31,709 nt of DNA from Gnetum montanum (Eukaryota; Streptophyta; Gnetopsida; Gnetales; Gnetaceae). The translations under genes were made by a program, and so were the position numbers. Below the pieces are notes generated by a model that ran no database searches, had not been told where the DNA came from, and saw nothing but the letters and a program-made list of their open reading frames with translations. How positions within the stretch are numbered: the first letter of the stretch is position 1; each line of letters begins with the position of its first letter. The stretch is from NCBI GenBank assembly GCA_015680685.1, contig MNCI01014467.1, forward strand, positions 1-31,709, in the 5' to 3' direction. Below are positions 21,682 to 31,709 of the stretch, one piece after another.

Positions 21682-22440
21682 TTGCTACACTACGCTATGC
21701 TATGTAGTGTAGCAAGCCTCAAAAGATAGTTGTGGGACGAAGTGCTACGCTACGTAGTGTAGCAAAAGCAAGACAGAAAGGCCCAACTTGCTTGGTGATT
21801 TCAAGTATACTTAGCAGGCACCCTTGGCCTTCCAAAGTCATTTGCGTCATTTGAACTTCAAGCCTTTTAGCAAACTTAGCGAATAAGGCAGCAAAAGATG
21901 GAGGCTATGTTAGTTTCTACGCTACGCTATGCTATGTAGCATAGCATAGCGTAGCGATGATGCAAGAAAGACAAAGGCATCTCAGGAGACAAGATCAACA
22001 AGTTCAAAGGCTTGACATTGCAAAGAACAAAGTTTGGAAATTTCCAACATTTTTGTAGTTAAGGCCAACTGCTATGCTATGCTACACGACATAGCATAGC
22101 ATAGCGTAGCAAACACGTAGAACCAGTCAGAACAGTTCAAAGGTTTTCAGCACATGCAGTCGACTCCAAAGAAATTTTCTCCTTCAAACTATTGGCTACG
22201 ATATGCTACGATGCATAGTGTAGCAGAGCTACTATGCCACATCAACATGCTACACTCCAAAGTGTAGTACAGCATAGCAGGCAGCACAACATAGTAATCT
22301 GCTATGCCACGGAAACACGATATGCTCCAAAGCGTAGCATAGTGTAGTAGGGATCATAGCATAGTAATTTGCTACGCTATGCCAACATGCTACGCCTCAA
22401 AGCATAGCATAGCATAAGAGGCAGCTACGCTACATCAATG
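21682..22440. repeat. Cluster of TAGCR-pentamer palindromes
   Basis: Many inverted repeats are built from TAGCA/TAGCG and their complements. The best is a perfect 16-bp palindrome with a 3-nt loop: GCTACGCTATGCTATG at 21921-21936 and its complement at 21940-21955. Others: 11-bp perfect arms 21682-21692/21705-21715, 11-bp arms with one mismatch 21743-21753/21754-21764, and 12-bp perfect arms 22070-22081/22090-22101. From about 22231 a unit of 70-75 bp repeats three times, each containing a stem with a loop like CCAA (for example CTACACT at 22250-22256 and AGTGTAG at 22261-22267). No reading frame explains it. Confidence 0.9.
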
Positions 22441-23320
22441 CGCCTCCCTCCTTGTCTACGTTGTTGGCACACATATCCATGTTATGACAGTGCAATTACA
22501 ACATGGAAGGCTTGTCAAGCAATCAGCTCTGCATGTCCATGTAGGATAAACATGTCAACACCTTATGGGTCTGGGGTACATGGCATCCAAACCACACTTC
22601 TCACATGCATTTGGCCCTATAAATACCTTGACAAGCAACGCTCAAAGGGTTGGTTGGAAAATAGATTGGTTGAGAAAGAAGGGAAAAAGGATTAATGAGT
22701 TGGCAAATTAGCGTTCGTGAGGAAATTTAAGCAACAGTTGGCAATTCTTGTTGGCAAATGTTAGCAAAATTTCATTTGGCATTTTAAGAACAAACTTGAG
22801 CAGTTGGTAAATTCTATTAGTGGTTAGCAAAAAATAAACTCCATTTTTTTTAGGCTAACCTTGTTAGCCTTGTAGTGCTTTTGCATTTTTGGCTCTGGAA
22901 CCCACATTTAGGTACATTTTTGGTTTGCTTTTGAGCGTCCTGGTTACTTTTGGGATCTTTGTGCTTCCCAGTGTTGTGCAACGAATTGTATCCACTTTGA
23001 CAGAGTAAAGTCATAATCTTGAAGCTGTGCATTTTCTTATCTCTAGTTTACTTTGCTTTTCTTCTTGTCATTACATTTTTACATCATTTTCATCTCCTCG
23101 CATTTAAAACTTATTATTTTTTTCTATAAGAATTTATTTTAATTCATACGTTTGCAAAAGGTTATAGTAACACTGATTAAGTCCCTGTTTGATCAACTAG
23201 ACCATTTAGGGTGCCTAGTTTCCATTTTATCCAGCACGACCCTCATGTAGATTTGGGGTTAAAACTATCATGACCAATGACCTCTCAGTGTTTTCCAGCT
23301 GTCGACATTGTCAGTCACTA
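22441..23320. other. Non-coding stretch, possible LTR-like promoter and leader
   Basis: No convincing gene is present. A TATAAATA box lies at 22618-22625, just downstream of the palindrome cluster, and is followed by a leader with repeated GTTGGCAA and TTAGCAAAAT strings (22690-22830). The stretch leads to the third pol remnant, so it may be the remains of that element's LTR and leader. I could not find a paired LTR, a primer-binding site or a gag. Confidence 0.35.
22618..22625 (+). promoter_or_regulatory. Candidate TATA box
   Basis: CCTATAAATACC context, typical of plant core promoters, sits on the same strand as the pol remnant that starts about 0.7 kb downstream and just 3' of the palindrome cluster. 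No transcript evidence is available. Confidence 0.35.
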
Positions 23321-26300
23321 CAGAACATAAGAATTACAATCTAATTAAGGATTTGAAGAAAATTAAAGCTAAAATTTTAATATATGATCTTCTATAGTTT
23401 AACAAAATGAAATATGTGATCCAAGAGATAGTTCTTAGACCAGAAACCAATAAAGGAAAATCTCCAATCCCTGAAAGGAAGCTTCACTTCACAGAAATTC
23501 CTAACACACTATTAGTATAGAACACAGACAATTCTATGTCAAGTAAGAAAGATCAAGCCCCTATCTTTACGACTTTGATTATTTTAGGAAAGAATGTCCA
23601 TAATTGTTTGATAGATTATGGTGAAACTATTAGTGTCATGCCTCTTAAGGTATGTAAGGCTTTAGGAGCACAAATGATATCACAAAAAAAAAGTGTGATT
23701 CAACTTGATGGATCGTGCATACCTATAATGGGGTCATTAAAGGAGTGAAAGTGCAAGTTAAATAATACCCTACATTTACATGTTACACGGATATCGTAGT
23801 AGTTGATATGTCTCCTACTTGTGGTGTGCTCTTATCTAGGACTTTTGGAGACAACTGTGGGGGCGTCTTTAAGTCAGATTTCTCAAAATTGTTAATCCTT
23901 ATCAAAGGAAAATATGAATATATGATTATACCAAGAGAACCCTTTTATAAGGAAGTGGTAATAATTTTTTATCAATAGAGTAAATCTCTAGGAAATCCAA
24001 ATACCAACCCTTTTGTTGGAGTGGTTGAGTTAGGATTTGACAAATATTTAATGAATGATGATATAGGTGAATCTTCACGCATAAACCCTTATGTGTGCAC
24101 TTATTCTACTCAACATTATCAAGCTTTTAGAGAGTGTGAAAAGGTGTATGAAGATACTTTGCCATACCATCAACATGATGGAAGAACTTTTCTTTTGGAT
24201 GACCCACCACCATTAGGAAATGATAAGGACATAAGTAAGATTCTAACCAATGAAATATTAGAACATGAGCCAAATTTCGATGATGATCATTGCTACCTTG
24301 ATTAGAGGGCTGATTTTTCAGATTTCACTAAGTTAAACACTTGGATACTAAGAGTGGATAACATCTCTTCCAAGAAATGATGTGGAGCAAGAATAATGCT
24401 TATACCTCTTGGTGAAGCTCTTATCCTTAAAGCCATCAATTTCACACAACCTATGACTAACAACATGGTCGAATATGAAACACCTATATATGGGATCAAG
24501 TTAGCTCAATATTATGACTTGTCCAAACTTAAAATCTATAGTGACTCCTAATAGTAAACTAAGTCAATGGAAAATTTGATGATAAAGATGTCACTATGAA
24601 AGAAAATAAAGCTTATATTCTTGAACTTTTTAAAGAGGTTCAAACACGTAACCATCAAACATATACCAAGAGAGAAAAATTATGTTCCTAATGCACTAGT
24701 CCAAATGGCCCCACATTGGATGTCCCATTTAAACACAATGTTTGGGATTCAGAAATTTTTCTTAAAAAGGTAAAGTCCTATTTTATCCTTGATAATGTCT
24801 TTTTTTTTCAAGTGTTTGATGATGATGACCATGTTTGTAAATTTATTTTTTCTAAAGGAGAGCTTAGTGGTCAAGGAGATATACCAAAGAATGTCATTTT
24901 CTTAAACAAAATATCTCTTGAAATAGTAGTTAGGGAAGCATTATTTGATGACTTGCACACCAAGATCATAGAATTATCTAACAACACTAATTGGAAAATG
25001 TTAGCTAAGATTGAAACAATTTAAATTCAAAAGAAAGAAAGACAAAACCTTGTTAAAATAGAAGTTTGTTTACATCTAGATAAAAGACAAAGCCTGGTTG
25101 AATTACTACTTGAGTTTAATGATGTTTTGGCTTGGACTTATGAAGACCATAGAACATTCAATCCATTAGTTATGACACATATAATCCCTCTTAGGCTAGA
25201 AACAAAACCATTCAGGTAAAAACTTAGACCTATAAATCCAAACATTGAAGCCCTCATGAAAGTAGAAATTGACAAGCTCCTAGAATTTAAAATTATTTAT
25301 CCAGTGAGACACTCTAGTTGGATATCAAACTTAGTACTTGTTAGGAAACCTACTAGTGAATTAAGGTTATGTATTGATTTTTGTAACCATAATACTTCTT
25401 GCATTAAGGATAATTATCCACTCCCTCTTATGGAGGAGCTATTGCACATCGTGAATGATGCACAAATGTATTCCTTTTTAGATGGGTATTTAGGATATTT
25501 TAGTAAGTAATAAACACCAATATAAAATGGCTTTTACGAAAAAATGAGGAACGTTTCAATTAGCTAAAATGCTCTTTGGCCTCATAAACACTGGTTCCAC
25601 CTTTTAAAGAGCTATAGACAAAACTTTTAAGGGGCTAATTAGGAAGCACATTATTATCTACCTAAATGACTTAACCATTTTCTCCAAAGATCGAGGTATG
25701 CAGCTTAGAGACCTTAGAAACATTTTTATAAGATGTAGGTGATACAACATCACCTTGAATGCAAAGAAATCCATCTTTGGAGTTTAAAGTGGTAAATTTC
25801 TGGGTCATATAGTGACTAAAGAAGGGATTGTAATTGATTCTGAGAAAGTGAATGCAATTTTAGAAGTACCTTACCCTTTATCCAAGATTGATCTAAGGGC
25901 TTTCTTTGGGAAGATTAGTTTCATTAGATGATTTATCCCCATTTATGTTGAATTAGTCAAATCATTGAATGAGATGCTTAAGAAAGATAGTAATATGCAT
26001 TGGACAGAGAAAGAAAGAATGCTTTCCTCATTATTAAAGAGGCCATTATAGATTCCCTTATCTTAGCTTCTCCTTATTATGAAAATGATTTCTACTTATA
26101 TGCTTTTTCTAGTAATGTTATTGCCACTATTATCTTAATCCAAGATGTAGTTGATCAAGGTGAGAGACCCATAGCTTTCATGTCTGCATCTTTAAAGAAT
26201 GAAAAATTAAAATACTCATCCATAGAGAAGCAATTGTATGTTGTAATAAAATCCTTGAAGAAATTTCACTACTACTAGTTAAACACAAAGGTTTTTTTCA

Positions 26301-27779
26301 TTGTCATTGTCCTTGACCTGGCCACCATTGCTTTTGCTAAATGGATTATGAAGTTGTAAGAATATGATATTCAATGGAAGGTAGCCAAGTTAGTTAGAGG
26401 GAATGGTCTTGCCAAGCTAATACCAAAGCCTCAACTTCAGAATGTTGCAATGCACTTGAACATAAAGAATCAATTTCTCTTCACATGTTATCCATTGACG
26501 AGGAAAATGATATCCCATTTGCTCCTAATTGATTGTACGATCCATGGTATGGTGATATCAAGTTTTATTTAAACTATCATCATTGTCCCTCAAATTTACA
26601 TAGATATTAGGGAGAGCTTTTAATATCAAAATGTTCTAAATTCACTCTAAGGGATATGCCTTAAGTTCTTGAACTGAGAACAAGCTCACAATGGTCTAAA
26701 ACAACTCCACGAGGAAGGACATATAGGATACTGCTCGTTAGTTCATAAAATCATGAGAGTTGGTTATTATTTGCCTACTATGATCAATGACACTCACAAG
26801 CTAGTTAGAACTTGTGTCTAATGTCAAATTTTTAAGGGTAAAGATCCCAAGAGTGTATCCCCTCTATAGCCTATAATAGAAACTAGATCATTTGCACAAT
26901 GGGCTTTACATTTTATCAGAGTGATCAATCCTTTGTCTACTACCCTACAAAAATTTATCTTAATAGCCATTGATTATTGCACACATTGGTTAGAAGCAAA
27001 ATCAACTAAAACCACATCATATTGTGAGGTTATTCACTTCTTAGAAAATGACATAATCTCTAAGTATGGGTGTCCTTACACTTTAGTAGTTGAAAACAGA
27101 CCTGCCTTCGTCTCCATAGAGTTTACAAATTGGGCTAGAGATCATAATGTCATTATTAAGGTGGTAACCAAATATTATCCATAGGGTAATGGTTTGGCTA
27201 AGTTCTCTAACAAAATTATATTAGATGGAATTAAGAAAATGATCACAAAAACCCACAAGCATGAAGAACTAAAATGGGTAGTTTGGGTAGATACGATTTG
27301 TTATAAAGAATTGAACAAGATTACACCATATGATTTAGTGTACGGAAAAGAATTAATATTGCCAATAAATTTACAAATTCCTACATATTAGTTCTTCTTA
27401 GACTATTTACCAACTAATGAGAATCTAATATCATGTACATATGGCATTTGGAATCTAGATCTTAAAAGGATCAAAGTAATAAAAAATCTGTGTGGTCATC
27501 AACAATTTGTCAAAATATGGTTTAATAAGAAATATGTAGCTAAATTTTTTCAAGTAGGCAACTTGGCCCTTAAAATGGATAGAACATTTGGTCAAACTTG
27601 CCCTTAAAACTAAGTTTTCTCCTATGTGATTTGGTCCATTCCAAATAACAAACGTTGTTGGCCCCAATGTGTAAAAAATTGCTAATTTGCAAGGACATAG
27701 GTTACATAGGAATTTTAATGCATTTTATTTGAAGAATTTTTACTCAAGTGCCCTACTTGGGCACTTAGTAGATCCTTAG
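23320..27779 (+). pseudogene. pol: Third Ty3/gypsy pol remnant (PR-aRH-RT-RH-INT)
   Basis: A separate, more AT-rich element. Order: pre-protease block (NLIKDLKKIKAKILIYDLL) about 23335-23395; protease about 23536-23950, where the usual DSG reads DYG (LIDYGETISVMPL), followed by CGVLLSRTFGD; archaeal-type RNase H about 24305-24720; linker 24716-25200; RT about 25230-25950 (LRLCIDF, KDNYPLPLMEELL, then YLND at 25659-25670 in place of YxDD); native RNase H about 26000-26280 lacking its first Asp; integrase with an HHCC region at about 26700-26830 (LHEEGHIGY, LVRTCV-stop-CQ) and core about 26900-27230. There the three catalytic positions read His, Glu and Lys, so it cannot be active. The C-terminal tail (FGPFQITNVVGPNV, FNAFYLKNFY) ends at a TAG at 27777. 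Many stops and frameshifts are present. Proteins differ clearly from the two mirror copies, so this is a different lineage or an old branch. Confidence 0.85.
24305..24720 (+). pseudogene. Archaeal-type RNase H domain upstream of RT
   Basis: The motifs follow the plant Tat archaeal-type RNase H in order: WILRVDN (catalytic Asp), TNNMVEYET (catalytic Glu present), KLAQYYDLSKLKIYSDS (catalytic Asp), VNGKFDDKDVTM, and IPREKNYVPNALVQMA, where the last catalytic Asp is Asn. The first part is in frame with the protease tail at 24021-24305; a shift after 24554 and another near 24650 are needed to follow it. It ends just before the linker into RT. In the two mirror-half pol genes, and in the Tat elements I know, this domain lies between native RNase H and integrase. 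Confidence 0.7.
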
Positions 27780-29930
27780 TTGCATGCTTTCTTCCCTTTC
27801 ACCATGCATTTCATTTGTATATAGTTGCATTTGCATGTTTTCTTTACATTGCATCATCTCTTTCTTAGCATATTGGCTTTGATTTGATTTGTGCTTTTCA
27901 TATGATTTTAGTAATCATTATGAACATTTGAGTTACTAGAAATTGGATCATCATAACACCATTTGAAAATAATGCTTTATATGATATATCTATTATATAA
28001 AATCTCGTTTATATTATATTTTTCAATAGTGCTATGATTCTTCCTAGTCAATTTCAAGGTTTTAGTTTTATTTGTATGTTGGATTATGGAGGACAGGATT
28101 TATGCTAACTTCTCATGTAATCATCATGATCATGTGATTGTAGGATATGTGACATTGGAGAATGGTTAGCCGCAATCACTAGGTGACCTTGGAAAATTCT
28201 TTTTCGCCTCTCATAAGCCCCAACCCTCAAGTGTGATAATCCATGGCTATCTTGTGATCAATAAGGTAAAGTATGTTCATCTCCACTTGAGAATTCTTAG
28301 CCACCCAAGAGACCTACTATGATATTATTAGATTGTAATTAAAGTCACATACATGAGGGTTGAACTACACCATAGGCAAAGTTCTGAAAGGACTATGTTC
28401 TTTGGCAATGAAGCTAATCAGAAAAACTCATGTTGGAATTCCTACCTTAATAATGAAGTACACAATGAGCAAAGATTCCTCAAAAATAAATAAATGAATA
28501 AATAAAAGAAATAAGGACCATGTTCATTGGCAGTGTAATAAGTTCTTGAGTGTGATGGGGTTTGGCAGCAATCCTTACCCTAGCCTTCATTCCTCTTTTA
28601 AACTTGTTTTCCCAAAATTCAAAAAAAATAAGAAGCAAATAATCCATTTTCATCCATTCCCTTTCAAAATGTTAAAAAAAAGTGTCCCAAGGAAAAATTC
28701 AAAAGTTATTGCTAGCCATGATCTAACTTGAGCCTGTCCTCCTCATTAAGTTTAGTATAAGTCTCATGCTCAAAGTAGTCCACATTTGAATTTTACCTTG
28801 TGAGAAGATTGGGAATGTGATCTTAATTATATATATATATATATCTATGTAGTTAAAATAATTAATTATATATTTGGATTTTAATTAAATAAGATGGTAT
28901 GGTAAAGTTGACCCATGTCTAATTCCCTTTTGATGATATGGTTATTTTAATCATGTTTACATAAATATAGTTTACTTAAAAGTTTCAATTTATTCAATTT
29001 GTGATATTTTTGATTCTCCATCTATTGCATTTCCTTTTAAAAATTTTGTGATTTTTATTAACCTTGCACTTACATGCAATTAAGGTTTGGGAGCTAAGTG
29101 TTGATGCCAACCTCACCCATGCTAGGCATGAGGCCATGATGAACAACATTAATCTTGAACAAATAGTAATTCATAGACATACATAAGAAAGGCTAGCATT
29201 CATTCAAAATCAGCATGGGATAGTTTTGTATATCTCACCATAAATAATTGAATTGAACTTGTGAATTCTACATGCAAATTTTTTATCAACAGTGACTTGA
29301 TGAGAACTAGTACATCGGTCTCTTTGAATTTTTTTTATAATGCTATTGTCAATAAATCTTACTATTCATGGACTACTAGAAATATGTGAAGCTTAAAGTT
29401 TTTACATTTTTGCACTAATAGATTTTATGATGTTAATTAGGATAGTACACTTACATATATTGATTCATGTGTTTGTGAAGCTTCTTGGGTGTCTCTAGGA
29501 TTTTTAATTATTTACTAGGTACATCATGATACATGCAATGAAGCAAGATTAAAAAAAAATACCTACTAGAAACTTTGTACCAATTTTGAATTTTCCTAAT
29601 CCAAAAAAAATTATTATTAAGTTGATGCCCAAAAAATAGATGATTATATGAATCATCTGTTGTGGACGTGGATGTTATGGGTGGCACATTGCTATAATTG
29701 ACATGGAATGTGGGCATTTAAACCAGATGGAGGTAGGGCATCTAGGAGGATCAAAATTTTTAGGACATAGAGAACCAAGGTAGATAGATCTGTTGGCCTT
29801 CTCCCTCTCCAATAGGACAACATTGAACTATCTACAGTGACGGTGATAATAGTTAACATGGTAGTCTAGTCTCAAACAATGGTCAACTAGTAGATGATTA
29901 TAGGTAATGACGACACTCATGTTGAGCTAG
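27780..29930. other. AT-rich non-coding stretch
   Basis: No gene is visible after the stop of the third pol. It holds an (AT)8 microsatellite at 28829-28844 and two loosely similar strings around 28391 and 28518 (GGACYATGTTCWTTGGCA). If an LTR of the third element is here, I could not define its ends. Confidence 0.5.
28829..28844. repeat. (AT)8 microsatellite
   Basis: Eight uninterrupted AT dinucleotides in an AT-rich spacer. Confidence 0.9.
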
Positions 29931-30700
29931 GTAATGATGCATGTACCAAGTGAGGTGTGTGTGGCTACACTCAACTGTAGCAGAGTTTTCTCTTCCTTTT
30001 TCTTGCAAGTGATGATGTGTGCATGGCTAGCATCAAAAAATGGGATTGAGCCTCTCCTTCTACAGGTTTGAAGTAGCAACACACGATGCAACAAATGGTG
30101 GTTAGTAGTGGTGGATTTGTATAGTAGATAGTAATGCGTTAGGTTTTGTTTTCTCCCTCCCAATGATAGCAGTTGCGGCTACATGTGGGAGACATGTCTA
30201 TAGCATGCAAAGCATACAATAGCAACATCTTCCTCTCTCCTTCCTTCCTTAGTAGGGGGCAGTGGATAGAGAAGTTAACACAACAATGGGAAACAAGGGC
30301 ATGTATTGTTTGCACATGAAAATGACATTAGTGATGCATTGCAAGTTCTGGGTGGCACATGATAGTCTACCCAGGTGATGGTAATAGCATGTGGTAGTAG
30401 GGAACAAGGGGTGGTAGCACGTTCCCATAGTAGGGACGATCTTCCTCTCTCTTCTAGAGCTACAGGCATGTGTAGGATGGCTACAATAAGTAGTCTCTCT
30501 CTCCTTCCTCCCCTTTTCACATGATGATGATGATGTGTTCTAACAGCATACGTGTAGTAGGTGGTTGGTGGGTGATTAGAGTAGATCTATCACTCTTTCT
30601 CTCTCTTGCACTATTTTTCTCTGTTCCTCTTCAATGATGGTCAAGATTTTCTTGCCCAACAGTGGGCAAAATTGATAGTGATGGACTGGTAGCAACAACA
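29930..30700. repeat. CT-rich, GGTAGTAG-rich degenerate stretch
   Basis: Pyrimidine clusters such as TCTTCCTCTCTCC recur at about 30050, 30225, 30430, 30495 and 30590. They are separated by purine-rich strings like GGTAGTAGGG and by GATGATG runs. It reads like an old, decayed tandem repeat without a sharp period. No coding frame is convincing. Confidence 0.35.
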
Positions 30701-30951
30701 TGGGATTAGGAAAAATTTTATTTTTTAGATACCTATTGTATTTTTGAATTTCAAGATAGTCATTAAATTTAAATTACCCAAATGTTTTACTTGGTTTATT
30801 GTTTTGGAATGTCACATAGCCTTCTCTAGCTAAGACTATTCTTGGGTTTCCATACCCATAAAGGAGGCACCCTAGGTAGTAGTCTCCTCAAATGAGTTCT
30901 TTTCCCAGTGTTGGTACATTTGAAATTTACGCATCAATAGGTTCCATGAGT

Positions 30952-31709
30952 GAATGATGCAGATTTCATTGGTAGAATCTACAAGAACCAAATATTTTGG
31001 CTTTTTTGAACTTTGAATTTTTTGGAGTTTTGGTTCCATGGATATTCCAAGTGTCTACAACCTTTGTGAATGAGTGGGGACAAGGTTAATATTGTTTCTG
31101 TCAAGCAATTACAAAGCCTATGATGTGGTAGGTGAGGGCATGATATGTATGATGTGAATGTTTTATTGATGTACATGGATAATGTGTTGTCATGCACATG
31201 GATGTGTTTCATGTTGACATCCATGCATGTTCATGTTGACAATGATAGACTGTAAATTGCACATGCTTGCATCCCTATTAAACTAGTGAAAGGATTTGTA
31301 TTGTGGTTTGTTGACATAGATGGCATTGTCGCTTTCTACATGATGGATTGACATGAAGGGACAATACAAATTTCATCAATGGAATCTATAAGAACCAAAT
31401 ATTTTTACTTTTTTAAATGTTAAATTTTTTGGAGTTTTAGTTCCATGGATGGATGATGCAGATTTGTTGGTGGAATCTACAAGAACTAAAAATTTTCGCT
31501 TTTCTATACTTTGAATTTGTTGGTGTTTTAGTTCCATGGATATTTCAAGTGTCTTCAACCTTAGTGGGTGAGTGGTGATAAGGTCGTTGTTGTTTCCATT
31601 AGGTAATTACAAAGCTTATGATGTGCTAGGTGAGGGCATGGGTATGTATGATGTGAATGTTTTGTTGATGTACATTGATAATGTGTTGTCATGCACATGG
31701 ATGTGCTTC
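30952..31709. repeat. 499-bp tandem duplication, running off the window
   Basis: The block 30952-31210 recurs at 31451-31709 with an offset of exactly 499 bp at both ends. Shared strings include TTCCATGGATATT and GTGTTGTCATGCACATGGAT. A third partial copy of the first 85 bp or so lies at about 31365-31450. The second copy ends at the window edge, so further units may follow. No coding content is seen. Confidence 0.88.

Noticed and set aside
21682-22440. Palindromes as bacterial terminators or a bacterial insertion.
   Set aside because: The context is plant retroelement DNA; the stems lack T-tails, and no bacterial gene is present.
28546-28731. 61-residue plus-strand open frame after the third element.
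   Set aside because: It is short, low-complexity (lysine, phenylalanine, proline) and lies in AT-rich spacer with no conserved partner.

Overview
This window looks like nuclear DNA from a plant with a large, repeat-rich genome. The evidence is three decayed Ty3/gypsy pol genes of the plant Tat/Ogre type (each with a second, archaeal-type RNase H), plant-style introns (GTAAG donors), TATAAATA boxes and long AT-rich spacers. A gymnosperm is a reasonable guess, but nothing here proves it. I see no intact host gene, no rRNA or tRNA gene and no CRISPR array. All coding regions carry stops or frameshifts.

The main structure is a mirror image of about 20 kb. Read outward from an axis near 10.93 kb, both sides hold the same parts in the same order. 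Left half: a spliced-looking gene 'X' (+, 1.2-2.2 kb), short tandem repeats (2.35-2.74 kb), a pol pseudogene (-, 2.76-6.31 kb), a short divergent promoter region (6.31-6.80 kb), and a multi-exon accessory gene 'acc' (+, 6.8-10.95 kb). Right half: acc (-, 15.2-10.98 kb), a divergent region (15.2-16.3 kb), pol (+, 16.3-19.6 kb), tandem repeats (19.6-20.05 kb) and X (-, 21.4-20.3 kb). The halves are clearly homologous but well diverged (very roughly 50-70% in the best protein blocks), so this is not a simple assembly duplicate. In both halves pol lacks a visible gag and protease and is transcribed divergently from acc. The two acc copies meet tail to tail at nearly the same point in their coding sequence.

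The right divergent region is disturbed. Two 428-bp arms (14874-15301 and 15877-16304) are inverted copies differing at about two bases, and each has a single N at its right-hand edge. The simplest reading is that the piece 15303-16304 is a contig placed backwards that should overlap its neighbour. Flipping it restores the same order as the left half.

From 21.68 to 22.44 kb lies a dense cluster of perfect and near-perfect palindromes built from the pentamer TAGCR, followed by a TATAAATA box. From 23.3 to 27.8 kb lies a third, independent Ty3/gypsy pol pseudogene (+). Its archaeal-type RNase H appears to sit between protease and reverse transcriptase instead of after the native RNase H. The rest (27.8-31.7 kb) is AT-rich non-coding DNA with a CT-rich stretch and a 499-bp tandem duplication running off the window end.
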